A DNA stretch of 37,697 nt from Lachnospiraceae bacterium (lineage in GTDB: Bacteria; Bacillota; Clostridia; Lachnospirales; Lachnospiraceae). Under the pieces are notes generated by a model, which saw nothing but the letters and a program-made list of their open reading frames with translations, had not been told where the DNA came from and did no database searches. A program made the translations under genes and the position numbers. Shown here piece by piece: positions 29,784 through 37,697 of this stretch (its first letter is position 1; each line of letters opens with the position of its first letter). The stretch covers positions 1 to 37,697 of the forward strand of contig JAFWIM010000226.1 in the NCBI GenBank assembly GCA_017514845.1. Direction: 5' to 3'.

Positions 29784-30277
29784 TTATTCCATCCTCATTA
29801 TTTCGTCATACGTCTTTTTCCGCGCTTTTTGTTCCGCGCCGCCTTTATAAATGGACATACATGCAATGAGGTCGCACATCATCCCGTATGATGTACGACC
29901 CACTTCATCTTCAGACATATTCATCATATGTCCGTAAAATACAAACCATGCCCAATTGATCGTTACTGTGCGGCGCTTTCCGCGTTTCCCGACTTGTCTT
30001 CCGCTACTTCAACCGTGCGCTCGCTGTCATGCTTTTCCTGCTCGGCAAGTGCTACGGCAAGCTCTTCAAACACATACTCAGGGAGATCGAGGATCTCTTT
30101 CGGGTTGAGTGAAGCGCCACCGTGTACTTTGCAGTATGCCTTGCTCATGATCACTGCTTTCTGAACGACAGCAGAAACGTACGAGCGATCCGCGTTTTTC
30201 ACGATCCAGTCGTTAAATTCGCAGTGAGCCCAAACACTGTAATAGAATCCGTATTCCTTTCCGTTAACCTTAAACAT
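29784..30277 (-). CDS. tail assembly chaperone, -1 frameshift extended form (gpGT-like)
   Basis: Slippery heptamer GGGAAAC (minus strand, 29990-29984) lies in the correct phase (G GGA AAC) six codons before the stop of the short chaperone. The -1 frame is open from there to a TAA at 29784, adding 66 residues (RTVTINWAWFVFYGH, then MCDLIACMSIYKGG, EQKARKKTYDEIM) for a 164-aa fusion. It ends just before the tape measure ribosome site. Lambda gpG-gpGT uses the near-identical GGGAAAG. Such fusions recruit tail tube subunits to the tape measure. Confidence 0.88.
29963..30277 (-). CDS. tail assembly chaperone, short form (gpG-like)
   Basis: The 104-aa unshifted product has an N-terminal beta part (FKVNGKEYGFYYSVWAHCEF) and a helical body (VVQKAVIMSKAYCKVHG, PEYVFEELAVALAEQEK). 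It lies between tail tube and tape measure genes, where chaperones coat the tape measure during assembly. Its C-terminal acidic tail (ERTVEVAEDKSGNAESAAQ) covers the slippery site. Confidence 0.85.
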   Translation of the reverse strand: MFKVNGKEYGFYYSVWAHCEFNDWIVKNADRSYVSAVVQKAVIMSKAYCKVHGGASLNPKEILDLPEYVFEELAVALAEQEKHDSERTVEVAEDKSGNAESAAQ

Positions 30278-30291
30278 GTGCTGCTCCTTTA

Positions 30292-30879
30292 TTAGATTCC
30301 GAAGACTTCCTTGATGGCTGCTTCAGCTTCTGCCTCGGTTGCGTAATCTTCCTTTCCGAGGCTCTTCCACTTGTGCTTTGCATTGTCGCCGCGCAGGATG
30401 GCCGCGCTGAGTGCCTGTGTCTGGTAGTTCTTCTGTTCTTCAGAAGTTGCATGAGAGTTCTGAAGCTGATTGAACTGCACCTTCACGATGATTGTCGGGC
30501 AGTATGTTGTCACGCCGTCCGACTGATAACGTGCGATATAGCCAACACCGACATACGGAACGACCTGATCATCGTCGTAATCAAGCCAGTCGCTGTTATT
30601 TGCCGGCGCAGGGAGCCCCATGATCATCTGCTCGGCTTCCTGGAACAGTCCGTCTACTGTCAGGTTGAGAGTTCCGCCGGTAAAGGTTCCGGCATCAGTC
30701 TCAGCTGCCGCATTGTCAGCGTAAAAAACATTGTCCTCAGCACTATCCGGTTCGATCGAAACATCGACACCGCGGGCCAGCTTCCTGCCGTTACTGTAAG
30801 AAATGACACCGTCAGCGCATGCGTATTTCGCTACATACGGGAGAGAAAAACCCGTGCATACTTTTCCAGCTGCTGCCAT
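30292..30879 (-). CDS. major tail tube protein
   Basis: The 195-aa protein resembles the phi13/TP901-type major tail proteins: GFSLPYVAKYACADGVISYS near the N-terminus, a tube-domain pattern (GGTLNLTVDGLFQEAEQM), and VGVGYIARYQSDGVTTY. The N-terminus (MAAAGKVCTG) follows AAGGAGGTG. It polymerises into the siphovirus tail tube. Its position before the chaperone pair is the standard order. Confidence 0.88.
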   Translation of the reverse strand: MAAAGKVCTGFSLPYVAKYACADGVISYSNGRKLARGVDVSIEPDSAEDNVFYADNAAAETDAGTFTGGTLNLTVDGLFQEAEQMIMGLPAPANNSDWLDYDDDQVVPYVGVGYIARYQSDGVTTYCPTIIVKVQFNQLQNSHATSEEQKNYQTQALSAAILRGDNAKHKWKSLGKEDYATEAEAEAAIKEVFGI

Positions 30880-30891
30880 ATTGGCACCTCC

Positions 30892-31383
30892 TTAATGTAT
30901 TCTTTTTTTAATTTCCTCGTCCATTTGTTTCTGAATTGCCGCCTCAGCTGCTCCCTTGGCGGCATTGGTCGCCCGGGTGATGACCGGGTTTCTGGAACGG
31001 AAAGACGTCCCCGATTCCAGGGCGCGGATAATCATTGCATTCGGCTGCCCTTTTGGGTATTTTTTCGTGACTGTCGAGTTATACCCATCCATACCAATTT
31101 TCACATTGATAAATCCACCGTCATTTCTAAAATGCGAAATACCAAGACCAGAAAGAAGACCGCTTTTTTGCCTTCCTGTCAATCCGCTCGCAAATCCGCC
31201 ATTCGCGCGTTTTTGTTTTTCCGATTCAACCGGAATATTTGATATTTCTGATCGGCACCGGTCAGCTACGATCTTGGCGCCCATATAAGCCGAGCGCTTG
31301 CATATCTCCTCGCTCTCATCAAAGAGTTTCGTAAGATCTGTAATATAATTGTCAATTCCCGGATTGATGTAGAGCTTTGCCAT
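30892..31383 (-). CDS. head-tail joining protein, HK97 gp10-like
   Basis: The start ATG (31383) overlaps the preceding stop as TGATG and has GGGAGGTG upstream; the earlier in-frame ATG at 31401 is rejected. The 163-aa protein has the HK97 gp10 pattern: an N-terminal helical part (IDNYITDLTKLFDESEEICKR), KIVADRCRSEI, then a basic C-terminal end (NAAKGAAEAAIQKQ). It is part of the connector or tail-completion complex. The adjacent genes suit this role. Confidence 0.8.
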   Translation of the reverse strand: MAKLYINPGIDNYITDLTKLFDESEEICKRSAYMGAKIVADRCRSEISNIPVESEKQKRANGGFASGLTGRQKSGLLSGLGISHFRNDGGFINVKIGMDGYNSTVTKKYPKGQPNAMIIRALESGTSFRSRNPVITRATNAAKGAAEAAIQKQMDEEIKKRIH

Positions 31384-31718
31384 CAGATATTCACCTCCCA
31401 TGCATAGTGGATAAGATTTGTATCGTCCTCATGCATGACATCGTTAAGCCGCCATTCCGACGACTCGCAGAGAAGATCCTGAATGTCATCAACAGCCTGG
31501 TCGAATTCCGTGAGGGTGAAGTAATCGACGTAGATGTGTATGTTCTGCTCGGCCTTCGTGGTATCTGCGCTGAAGGATCCGTCACCTTCGCCGTCTTCCG
31601 CCCAGACTGTATATGGAACTTTCGGACGATTCGGCGCGTGATAATGATAGGTTTTTGTTCCTGTTATATCCGCAAGCTTCGCCCCGAATGCTTTAAGTCT
31701 GTTCTGTAAAGACGTCAT
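31383..31718 (-). CDS. tail terminator-like protein
   Basis: The 111-aa alpha/beta protein (NRLKAFGAKLADITGTKTYH, YTVWAEDGEG, IHIYVDYFTLTEFDQAVDDI) resembles small tail-terminator/tail-completion proteins found between the gp10-like and head-closure genes. It has a good GAGGGAGGAG site. It overlaps the head-closure gene by 26 nt. Assignment is from size, pattern and position. Confidence 0.7.
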   Translation of the reverse strand: MTSLQNRLKAFGAKLADITGTKTYHYHAPNRPKVPYTVWAEDGEGDGSFSADTTKAEQNIHIYVDYFTLTEFDQAVDDIQDLLCESSEWRLNDVMHEDDTNLIHYAWEVNI

Positions 31719-32046
31719 AATGATTCTCCTCCCTCACGAGCGTCAGGTCCACGACCTTCAGGCCTTCTTCGTCTTTCGCCGGCTGGATCAGGTCAATGCG
31801 GTACTGATCGCGCCCGTCGACAATAACATAATTGCCGATCTCGACAGGTACGGCCCAAATGCGGACCAGCTTGCTTATCTGCTGGTCGGCACCCTTGGCC
31901 GCATAGAGCCTTGTAACACCGATAACCCTGTCCGAATAGTACAGATCTTCCGGGATTGTCTCCACCAGCATTTCCCGCGGCATTTCACCCGGTTCGGCTG
32001 TATTCTCGAGCGAGTAAATACGGAGAGTTCCGTCTGCAAGCATCAT
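31693..32046 (-). CDS. head closure protein (stopper)
   Basis: The 117-aa beta-rich protein includes DRVIGVTRLYAAKGADQQIS and YVIVDGRDQYRIDLIQPAKD, the latter a typical pattern of SPP1 gp16-like or phage head-tail adaptor proteins. It closes the portal after packaging. It overlaps the upstream connector gene by 4 bp, consistent with coupled translation. Confidence 0.75.
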   Translation of the reverse strand: MMLADGTLRIYSLENTAEPGEMPREMLVETIPEDLYYSDRVIGVTRLYAAKGADQQISKLVRIWAVPVEIGNYVIVDGRDQYRIDLIQPAKDEEGLKVVDLTLVREENHYDVFTEQT

Positions 32047-32324
32047 GCCTTATTCACCTCGCCCTTCTCATCGATGAGGCGGGAATGCAGCGCATATTGG
32101 AGCATGCGCGGCATCCCATCGTTAGTATTGCGTTTACGATATAACCAAGAGGCATACATAACGACCAGATGGCTGTCTTTTACGGCAGACGAATCGAGGG
32201 TGATGCCCTTCTCTTCGATCTGCTCTTTTGCGCTCTTGATTAAAAAATCGAGATAGTCATTCAGAAGCCCGGGCGGGTTCTGTAAGTCCGCCCTGAGCAT
32301 CGTTAAAAGATCGCTGTCTGTCAT
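32043..32324 (-). CDS. head-tail connector (HK97 gp6-like)
   Basis: The 93-aa helical protein (SDLLTMLRADLQ, LLNDYLDFLIKSAKEQIEEKG, LVVMYASWLYRKRN) matches the QLRG/gp6-like connector pattern: a short helical protein with a Tyr-rich third helix. It binds beneath the portal as a ring. It follows the capsid gene, the usual position. Confidence 0.82.
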   Translation of the reverse strand: MTDSDLLTMLRADLQNPPGLLNDYLDFLIKSAKEQIEEKGITLDSSAVKDSHLVVMYASWLYRKRNTNDGMPRMLQYALHSRLIDEKGEVNKA

Positions 32325-32346
32325 GCCTGCCTCCTGCTGTCAGTTA

Positions 32347-33789
32347 TCAGTCGTGGCTGTCGTCGTCACCTGTCGTCTCGGCTGCCGTATTGGCCGTATC
32401 CGGCGCGAAGCTGATGCCGCTCGTTGTCGGAGCGGAGCTTGTGATAGAGCATACGCCGAAAGCTTCAGCAATGACCGGCTTTCCGTCATATCTTGCAGTG
32501 CCTTTAAATACGGTCTGATCCTCGATGAATCTGTAATGCTCGGACTGTCCGAGCTTCGTGCCGGCACGCTCGACAAGGAGATAAGCCTCGCCGTAACCGA
32601 ATACGATGTCGCCATCCGGGATAAAGTCGAGTTCGATGATCTCGCCGCCGACTACAGGCATAGTGCCATTGATGCCGGCCACGATCGCTGCATTCATGTT
32701 CTTATCCATGGACTGGATGAGCAGGTCGGTGTGCGTGTTCTGAGACATAAGCCAGAAGATTCCGCCGTTGAAGTAATCATTCTTGATCACTTTCTTGCGG
32801 CCTGCGAGTTCGCGGAACAGTGCAATTCCGGAAGCGCCAGCGCCGGCCAGTACATGGGAGCTGTGCAGATCCGCCCATGTTCTTTCTGTAGCACCGTAGT
32901 TCGCCGGAGCAGAAGTCTGTGCGAGTCTTGTGACGATACCGAGCGGCATCTTTGTGCCTGTGCCGTATACAATAGCCTTGTCCAGGGCTTTCGCGATCGC
33001 GATTCCAAGGCATGTCAGAAGCTCATTTGCAAGATTTAAATCAGAATCCTCAAGCACTGCGTTGCAGACCGCGAAGAATCCGCCGACTTTGTAACCGTCA
33101 ACCTCAGTGTTATTGAATCCAAGGGAAAGCTCGTTCAGCGTTGCACACATCTCTGTCCATACGCCTTCCGGGATTGTTCCCATAACGTTCATACGGGCCG
33201 TGCCGGTCACTCTGCGGAGCGTGACCTTTCCGATCAGCTTGCTGTTCGCCTCAACGATCTGTCTCAGCAGTGGAAGCATAACCTGCGGGATTGTAAGGCC
33301 GACATTGGTCAGCGCTCTTTTGAACTCGATGCACTCGCGTGTACGCTTAAGGAATGTCTGGACATCATCCCTCTTGATCAGTGCGCTTCTTTTTTCCTCG
33401 GTCAGTGCGTAAAGCCCGACTCTCTTTGTCATTTCAGACATAGCGAAACCGCTCCTTTCTTCTGTTTCTTCTGTTTTCTCTTCCGGATCCGCATCGCCCT
33501 GCGGTTCTGCCGGCGTTGTTTCATTGTTATCTTCGATCTCTCTGAGCTCTTTTTCGAGGTTTTCGATCTCTCCTTCGAGCTCCCTGACCGCCTCAGCGTT
33601 CTCACGCTTTTCTGCTTCAAACTTCTCAATAGCCTCATCGACTACAGAGCGCTCTTCATCGGTCGTCGCTTCCTCGATAGATTTCTCTAGATCTGCTTCG
33701 CGCTGTGCGAAATCGACCTTCTTCAGCTCCTCAAGCGCGCTGCGCTTGTCCTCGATGCGCTTTTTAAGCATTAACACTCTCAGTGCCAT
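32347..33789 (-). CDS. major capsid protein with fused scaffold (HK97 fold)
   Basis: The 480-aa precursor starts with a 110-residue coiled-coil delta domain rich in Glu/Lys (RIEDKRSALEELKKVDFAQR). The domain acts as internal scaffold and should be removed by the prohead protease near an EERSGFAM junction. The mature HK97-fold part contains FKRALTNVGLTIPQVMLP, PEGVWTEMCATLNE, GKALDKAIVYGTG and IIELDFIPDG. The start lies next to the protease end. No separate scaffold gene is needed or present. Confidence 0.93.
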   Translation of the reverse strand: MALRVLMLKKRIEDKRSALEELKKVDFAQREADLEKSIEEATTDEERSVVDEAIEKFEAEKRENAEAVRELEGEIENLEKELREIEDNNETTPAEPQGDADPEEKTEETEERSGFAMSEMTKRVGLYALTEEKRSALIKRDDVQTFLKRTRECIEFKRALTNVGLTIPQVMLPLLRQIVEANSKLIGKVTLRRVTGTARMNVMGTIPEGVWTEMCATLNELSLGFNNTEVDGYKVGGFFAVCNAVLEDSDLNLANELLTCLGIAIAKALDKAIVYGTGTKMPLGIVTRLAQTSAPANYGATERTWADLHSSHVLAGAGASGIALFRELAGRKKVIKNDYFNGGIFWLMSQNTHTDLLIQSMDKNMNAAIVAGINGTMPVVGGEIIELDFIPDGDIVFGYGEAYLLVERAGTKLGQSEHYRFIEDQTVFKGTARYDGKPVIAEAFGVCSITSSAPTTSGISFAPDTANTAAETTGDDDSHD

Positions 33790-34366
33790 GACTTACCTCC
33801 TTCAGTTTCTTCCTTGTTTCCTCCCGCCATACGTCAGCTTTGCGCCTTTCGATTTCCTCGATGTCCGCTTTTCTGGCAGAGATCGCAGTATCTTCATAGG
33901 CCGGGAATGTGCAGCATGAGACTTCGTAAAGTTTGACCTTCTTGATAGTGAAATGATGTGTACCGTCCTCGCGCTCCTCGTGTTCTTCAGCAAGGATATT
34001 AAATCCAAAAGAACACTGCGAAACATCACCCCTCTGAACGCGCGCGTAAAGGTTCATGGCTTCGGTATCGTTCGGATTGATATCGATGCCGCCCCACAGT
34101 CCGTGCTCGTCTTCTTTGAGCTCAAGCGTTCCCGCAGTCGTGCGACCGAGAACAAGACGCGATTCATGGTCGATCAGTGCCCTCACGTCGGAATGCAGTT
34201 CTTCGGTGAACGCGCCCGGCGCTACGGACTCAGTGCAGCCCTTGAATATCTCGTAGTTGCTATTGAAAACAGCGAAGTATCCCTCAATGCGGGGCTTTTC
34301 GCCATCTTTCCTGATTTGAATCTCGGACGGAATCGTCCGAATCTGCAAAAGAGCTCTATTTATCAT
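33764..34366 (-). CDS. prohead protease (HK97 family)
   Basis: The start ATG 34366 is chosen because AAGGAGG lies upstream; the ORF can extend to 34402 but without a ribosome site. The 200-aa serine protease shows the family residues: H67 in RALIDHESRLVLGRT and the Ser of GDVSQCSFGF (S116/S119), with E148 nearby (LYEVSCC). It cleaves the capsid delta domain during maturation. It overlaps the end of the portal gene by 11 bp. Confidence 0.9.
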   Translation of the reverse strand: MINRALLQIRTIPSEIQIRKDGEKPRIEGYFAVFNSNYEIFKGCTESVAPGAFTEELHSDVRALIDHESRLVLGRTTAGTLELKEDEHGLWGGIDINPNDTEAMNLYARVQRGDVSQCSFGFNILAEEHEEREDGTHHFTIKKVKLYEVSCCTFPAYEDTAISARKADIEEIERRKADVWREETRKKLKEVSHGTESVNA

Positions 34367-35561
34367 CGCTCTTACCTCCTTGCAGTAGCTTTTTCTGATC
34401 ACCTATCTTGTCGACAGGGATGTAATTCTCAAGAATCCGCGGTTTGTCCAGACCTTCCAGCGGACTCATGCCGAGTTTGTCGCGCACTTCGTTTCCGGTA
34501 ATAATACCGCGATCGGACAGACCGCCGTAAACATCCGCAATCTGCTCGATATTCCAGTCCATGAGCGAGGTCGTGTTGAATCGGAAGTACCATTTCGACG
34601 ACAGGATGAGCTTTCTTGTGAATTCCTGCTCAATCCCACGGCAGAGGGTGCCGATCGTGTTATTGATAAAAGAGTTCCATTCGTTCTGGTCGTATTTCCC
34701 GACGCCCAGGAGGAAAGCGGGAATACCGAATAGCGCCGCAACTGCTCTTTTATCGATTTCGACCGTGTCATTGATCGCAAGCTCCGACAGCGAAAGCGGT
34801 CTGATTTCCTTGACATCGATTAGATCTGCGGGAATTACCCACGGCTGACCGTCTTCGGCTGTTTCAAGATATTCCTCGATCAGCTTCGTTCTGCCCTGCT
34901 TGCTCGAAAAGTCATCCGCGAGACCGTCGACCTTCACAACAAGCGGAGGTTTATATTTCGAAGACATGAAAGCGTTCTCTGTCTTCCTTGCCTGCGTAAG
35001 ATTAGCCAGGATATCTTTAATCACGACCCTGACGCCGTCGCCGAGCCATGGATATTCGTCGTCCGGCATCCATACACAGTGGATCAGGTCGTCAGCTTTG
35101 TACTTTCGGCCATCGATCAGCACATAATAGCCGTATCCTTCCGGATAGAAGCTGACACGGTACGGCTGTATCGGTTCCAGATCGTCAATAAGACCGCCTT
35201 TTGTCCTGACCCTGACAACGCTGTTCCCATCACCGCCGAGGAGCATATTCTTAACGACCGCGGAGATGAATGTCTTGCGTGTCATGTACCGGTTCGGGTT
35301 GATGTCGACTTTACGTGACAATTCATTCACAATCCGCGTGTCACCATTGGCTGTATTCGCCATAAGGTGAATCGTCATGCTCGAAATCAGGTCAGCTATC
35401 CTCATGACAGCGGTCACTACTTCCGGATTCTTGCTAAGCTTCGTGTACCCGTCCAGACAGAGCAGGTCGTAGGCTTTCGGATCACTGAGCAGGATTGTCG
35501 CCCTGGTGGATCCGGCCGGACTCGTGCCGCTCCGCACTTTATTTTTACGTTTTCTGGCCAT
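34356..35561 (-). CDS. portal protein (HK97 family)
   Basis: The 401-aa portal begins MARKRKNKVRSG; the start at 35561 follows GGAAGGAG. Family motifs include SKNPEVVTAVMRIADLIS, NRYMTRKTFISAVV, YQPYRVSFYPEG and FGIPAFLLGVGKYDQNEWN, the last typical of this family. Twelve copies form the DNA channel at one capsid vertex and bind terminase. It follows terL with only 2 bp between. Confidence 0.93.
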   Translation of the reverse strand: MARKRKNKVRSGTSPAGSTRATILLSDPKAYDLLCLDGYTKLSKNPEVVTAVMRIADLISSMTIHLMANTANGDTRIVNELSRKVDINPNRYMTRKTFISAVVKNMLLGGDGNSVVRVRTKGGLIDDLEPIQPYRVSFYPEGYGYYVLIDGRKYKADDLIHCVWMPDDEYPWLGDGVRVVIKDILANLTQARKTENAFMSSKYKPPLVVKVDGLADDFSSKQGRTKLIEEYLETAEDGQPWVIPADLIDVKEIRPLSLSELAINDTVEIDKRAVAALFGIPAFLLGVGKYDQNEWNSFINNTIGTLCRGIEQEFTRKLILSSKWYFRFNTTSLMDWNIEQIADVYGGLSDRGIITGNEVRDKLGMSPLEGLDKPRILENYIPVDKIGDQKKLLQGGKSDDK

Positions 35562-35563
35562 AC

Positions 35564-37300
35564 TCACTCCTTCCACCAGTTCGCCGTCTTGGCGTTCTTA
35601 TCAACATTCTCTAAATATCTGACGCATGCAAAGACAGAGGCGTCAAAAATATCGATTCGATAGGTCTGCTGTATCTTCTCGTACATGATCATATCGTCCG
35701 TCTTTTCAACTGCCCGGACGTTCTCAACGCAATACTCATAAGGTTCGGCATGCAGATAGTACAGTTTCCCGTCTTTTGCCATTTTTTCAATATGGCGGAA
35801 TCCTTCAGACTTCACGTAATAGTACTGAGGCTGGTCAATGACTTTGAAACCTGCATTTTTCATCAGCCGGATGTATTCACGTCCGAATTTCCGGTCATGC
35901 CCGACCTGCGCAATCTTAAAACCGCGCTGCTTCATCTCGATGAACCATTTAACAATGTCGCTGTACTCCGTCGTGGGAGTATTGCACATTGTTAACCAAC
36001 CGTCATCCATCCAACCAAAAAGCGGGATATTATCCTTTTCTGCTTTTTCGTGCGCAGCGACTACCGGGAACCAGCAATGCGGGATGATAATATTGACGCC
36101 TTTATACTCCCCGTAGAGCACGGCCGCTGTCAGGTCGTGCATCTTAGATAGGTCAGCTCCGCCGAACCACTTGATAGGCAGCCGTGCAAGCTCCTCAAGC
36201 GTCCAATCATACCCAGCGTCCGACCTTCTGAATTCTGCGATATTGAAATATGCTTTGATCGCGTTTGTGAACACGTTCAGGGACTTCGCGAAGAAGTCCT
36301 TCCTCTGCTGCGGGTCGTTCTGGGCCTGCAAGCTGTCGTTAAGGATCTCCTGCGGCCTGATCGTGACGCCGTAAGACGGATTCGCCTGCTCGTGAACAAC
36401 AGGATTCGTGTAGTCGATATTCCCGTTCTCGTCCGGATTCGCGCAGCATATAAAAACAAAGTATTGCTCGTCTTTAATCGTTCCGTCGAGAATGCTCCGG
36501 CAGTACTTCAATCTCTGGCCGAGGAATCCGTTCGCATCGTCGCCGGCTGTCGAGATCCCGATCATGAGTTTATTCGTGTAGGCCTTCATGGCCTCTTTGA
36601 ATAGGTTGTACTGCTTCGGAGATTTGAACGCGTGGATCTCGTCACAGATTGCAATATTGCAGTTAAGTGAATCCTGCGTATCCGGATTCGCTGCGAGTGC
36701 GCGTATAAAAAAAGAGCCATCCGGAAGCGTCGCTTCCATGGAGTGCTCATTATTGTTGTCTATAATATGGACATGTCCGCCGTCTTTGTCGTCCTCTTTC
36801 ATGTGCTTGACATTGTAGACGAGGAAATTGAACGTTTCCAAGCTCTGCATGAGGGCCGCGGAGGATACATAGGTTTTAGCTCCTGATCGGCGATACCAGA
36901 GGGACAACGCCCATGCAAGTGACGCCGCGAACGATGTTTTTACATTTTTTCGGGGGATAAAAATAAGCGCTTCATGGAAGCGCACGATTTCCGTACCGTT
37001 ATGAAAGAAGCCGAGAAGGTTGTAGACTATGAAAATGTGAAAAGGCTGTAGCAAGAACGGTTTTCCGCGCATCGGAGTGCCGTCCAGAGCCTCACCCTGT
37101 TGGTGGCACAGCGTCCGCTCTATGATGTTAATTACAAACTCAGGTCCTTTTGGTCTGATCTCATAATCCGGATTTTCCAGGTCTCTGAAAAACCGTTCGA
37201 CACACTGCTTTCTTTCGATGTTCACATTGATCCGGCCTGACCTGATGCCTTCCGCATAGTCAAGTGCTACCTTCCAGTGCTTACCATTAACTTGCTTCAA
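35564..37300 (-). CDS. terL: terminase large subunit
   Basis: The 578-aa packaging motor starts with TTG inside the end of terS (GAAGGCGA upstream). ATPase residues: Walker A-like IPRKNVKTS (115-123) and Walker [11 protein letters not shown] (216-225). The nuclease domain begins with [12 protein letters not shown] (D383) and contains a later HDRKFGREY. It cuts concatemeric DNA and pumps it into the prohead. No in-frame ATG is better placed. Confidence 0.93.
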   Translation of the reverse strand: MKQVNGKHWKVALDYAEGIRSGRINVNIERKQCVERFFRDLENPDYEIRPKGPEFVINIIERTLCHQQGEALDGTPMRGKPFLLQPFHIFIVYNLLGFFHNGTEIVRFHEALIFIPRKNVKTSFAASLAWALSLWYRRSGAKTYVSSAALMQSLETFNFLVYNVKHMKEDDKDGGHVHIIDNNNEHSMEATLPDGSFFIRALAANPDTQDSLNCNIAICDEIHAFKSPKQYNLFKEAMKAYTNKLMIGISTAGDDANGFLGQRLKYCRSILDGTIKDEQYFVFICCANPDENGNIDYTNPVVHEQANPSYGVTIRPQEILNDSLQAQNDPQQRKDFFAKSLNVFTNAIKAYFNIAEFRRSDAGYDWTLEELARLPIKWFGGADLSKMHDLTAAVLYGEYKGVNIIIPHCWFPVVAAHEKAEKDNIPLFGWMDDGWLTMCNTPTTEYSDIVKWFIEMKQRGFKIAQVGHDRKFGREYIRLMKNAGFKVIDQPQYYYVKSEGFRHIEKMAKDGKLYYLHAEPYEYCVENVRAVEKTDDMIMYEKIQQTYRIDIFDASVFACVRYLENVDKNAKTANWWKE

Positions 37301-37652
37301 TCGCCTTCAGCGCTTCCACCAGAGCGCTGCCTTTCTCTTCTCCCTGCTTGCCGCCGGTCATTTTCTTGTAGGCCGCAGGCGTCAGACCGAGCTCTTTCCA
37401 GTACGCGAGCGCCTGGGTATTGAGATCCATCCACATGACAAGCTTCGGATTCTTGACCGTGTTCGTAGCTCCGGCTTTATTGGTGTATTCGATGACCGGG
37501 ACCGCACCGTCCTGCACATACTGCTCAAAACAGGCGTCCCTCTGCTCAAGGATATCCGACAAAGTCCGGACAAGCGAGTCATACTGCTTCGGGTCAATGT
37601 TCACCTGACGGAGGTATTTCGATATTTTGTTTTTCCACTTTTTTGCCTCCAC
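37287..37652 (-). CDS. terS: terminase small subunit (P27 family)
   Basis: The 121-aa protein uses a GTG start after AAGGGGGTAA. It shows P27-like features: [50 protein letters not shown] and [11 protein letters not shown]. It recognises the packaging site, usually located within or next to its gene. It overlaps terL by 14 bp. It is the first structural gene near the window edge. Confidence 0.9.
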   Translation of the reverse strand: MEAKKWKNKISKYLRQVNIDPKQYDSLVRTLSDILEQRDACFEQYVQDGAVPVIEYTNKAGATNTVKNPKLVMWMDLNTQALAYWKELGLTPAAYKKMTGGKQGEEKGSALVEALKAIEAS

Positions 37653-37697
37653 GGGCTTACCCCCTTTTCCCTAAATCTTGCCAGAGTTGGAAACACT
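37653..37697. other. short leader upstream of terS at window edge
   Basis: Only the terS ribosome site is recognised here. On a circular genome it would continue into 1-59, giving about 104 bp between the last early gene and terS. A packaging (cos or pac) site could lie in or near this junction, but none is recognisable. The two window ends show no obvious shared terminal sequence. Confidence 0.4.

Overview
The window reads as one whole temperate tailed-phage genome (siphovirus, HK97-type head) of a Firmicutes host, most likely a Lachnospiraceae gut bacterium. The evidence is AGGAGG ribosome sites before most genes, about 50% GC, a DUF5688-type protein, a DUF2786 protein, a DUF4373-type replication protein, a DUF551 protein and an LL-H-type holin. 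No chromosomal gene is visible. The integrase/attachment region and the lysis module sit side by side inside the window, and terminase and the last early gene lie at the two ends. This fits a circular or virion-form genome cut just upstream of terminase, not a prophage flanked by attL/attR.

Layout. (1) 37652 down to 24462, minus strand: terS, terL, portal, prohead protease, capsid, head-tail joining genes, tail tube, tail chaperone with a -1 frameshift (GGGAAAC), tape measure, distal tail and tail-associated protein. (2) 24457 to 18544, minus: adhesion and baseplate proteins, partly GC-richer. (3) 18458 to 16420, minus: membrane protein, holin and a modular endolysin, the last placed just behind a strong terminator. 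(4) 16420 to 16005: noncoding DNA with 21-bp tandem repeats and nested hairpins. (5) 12493 to 15902, plus strand: CI-type repressor, lipoprotein, tyrosine integrase, a presumptive attP bracketed by near-identical 20-mers, and a separate three-gene operon with its own promoter and palindromic operators, built like an anti-CRISPR (acr-aca) locus. (6) 12334 down to 60, minus: the early lytic region, driven from a divergent promoter with three 13-bp operators. It holds small regulators, several tRNA-like elements, RusA, a replication protein with internal iterons, a second tyrosine recombinase, a MazG-like protein, a radical SAM protein, a secreted protein, an XRE-Lar fusion and short unknown genes.

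The most unusual content is a scattered set of tRNA-like cloverleaf elements in the early transcript (10118-12009 and 8740-9037). They keep a tRNA-like T arm and closing stem, and most keep a D arm, but none has a normal 7-nt anticodon loop. Together with the Lar-like zinc ribbon and the acr-aca-shaped operon they suggest a phage with several counter-defence measures; those functions are inferred, not shown.
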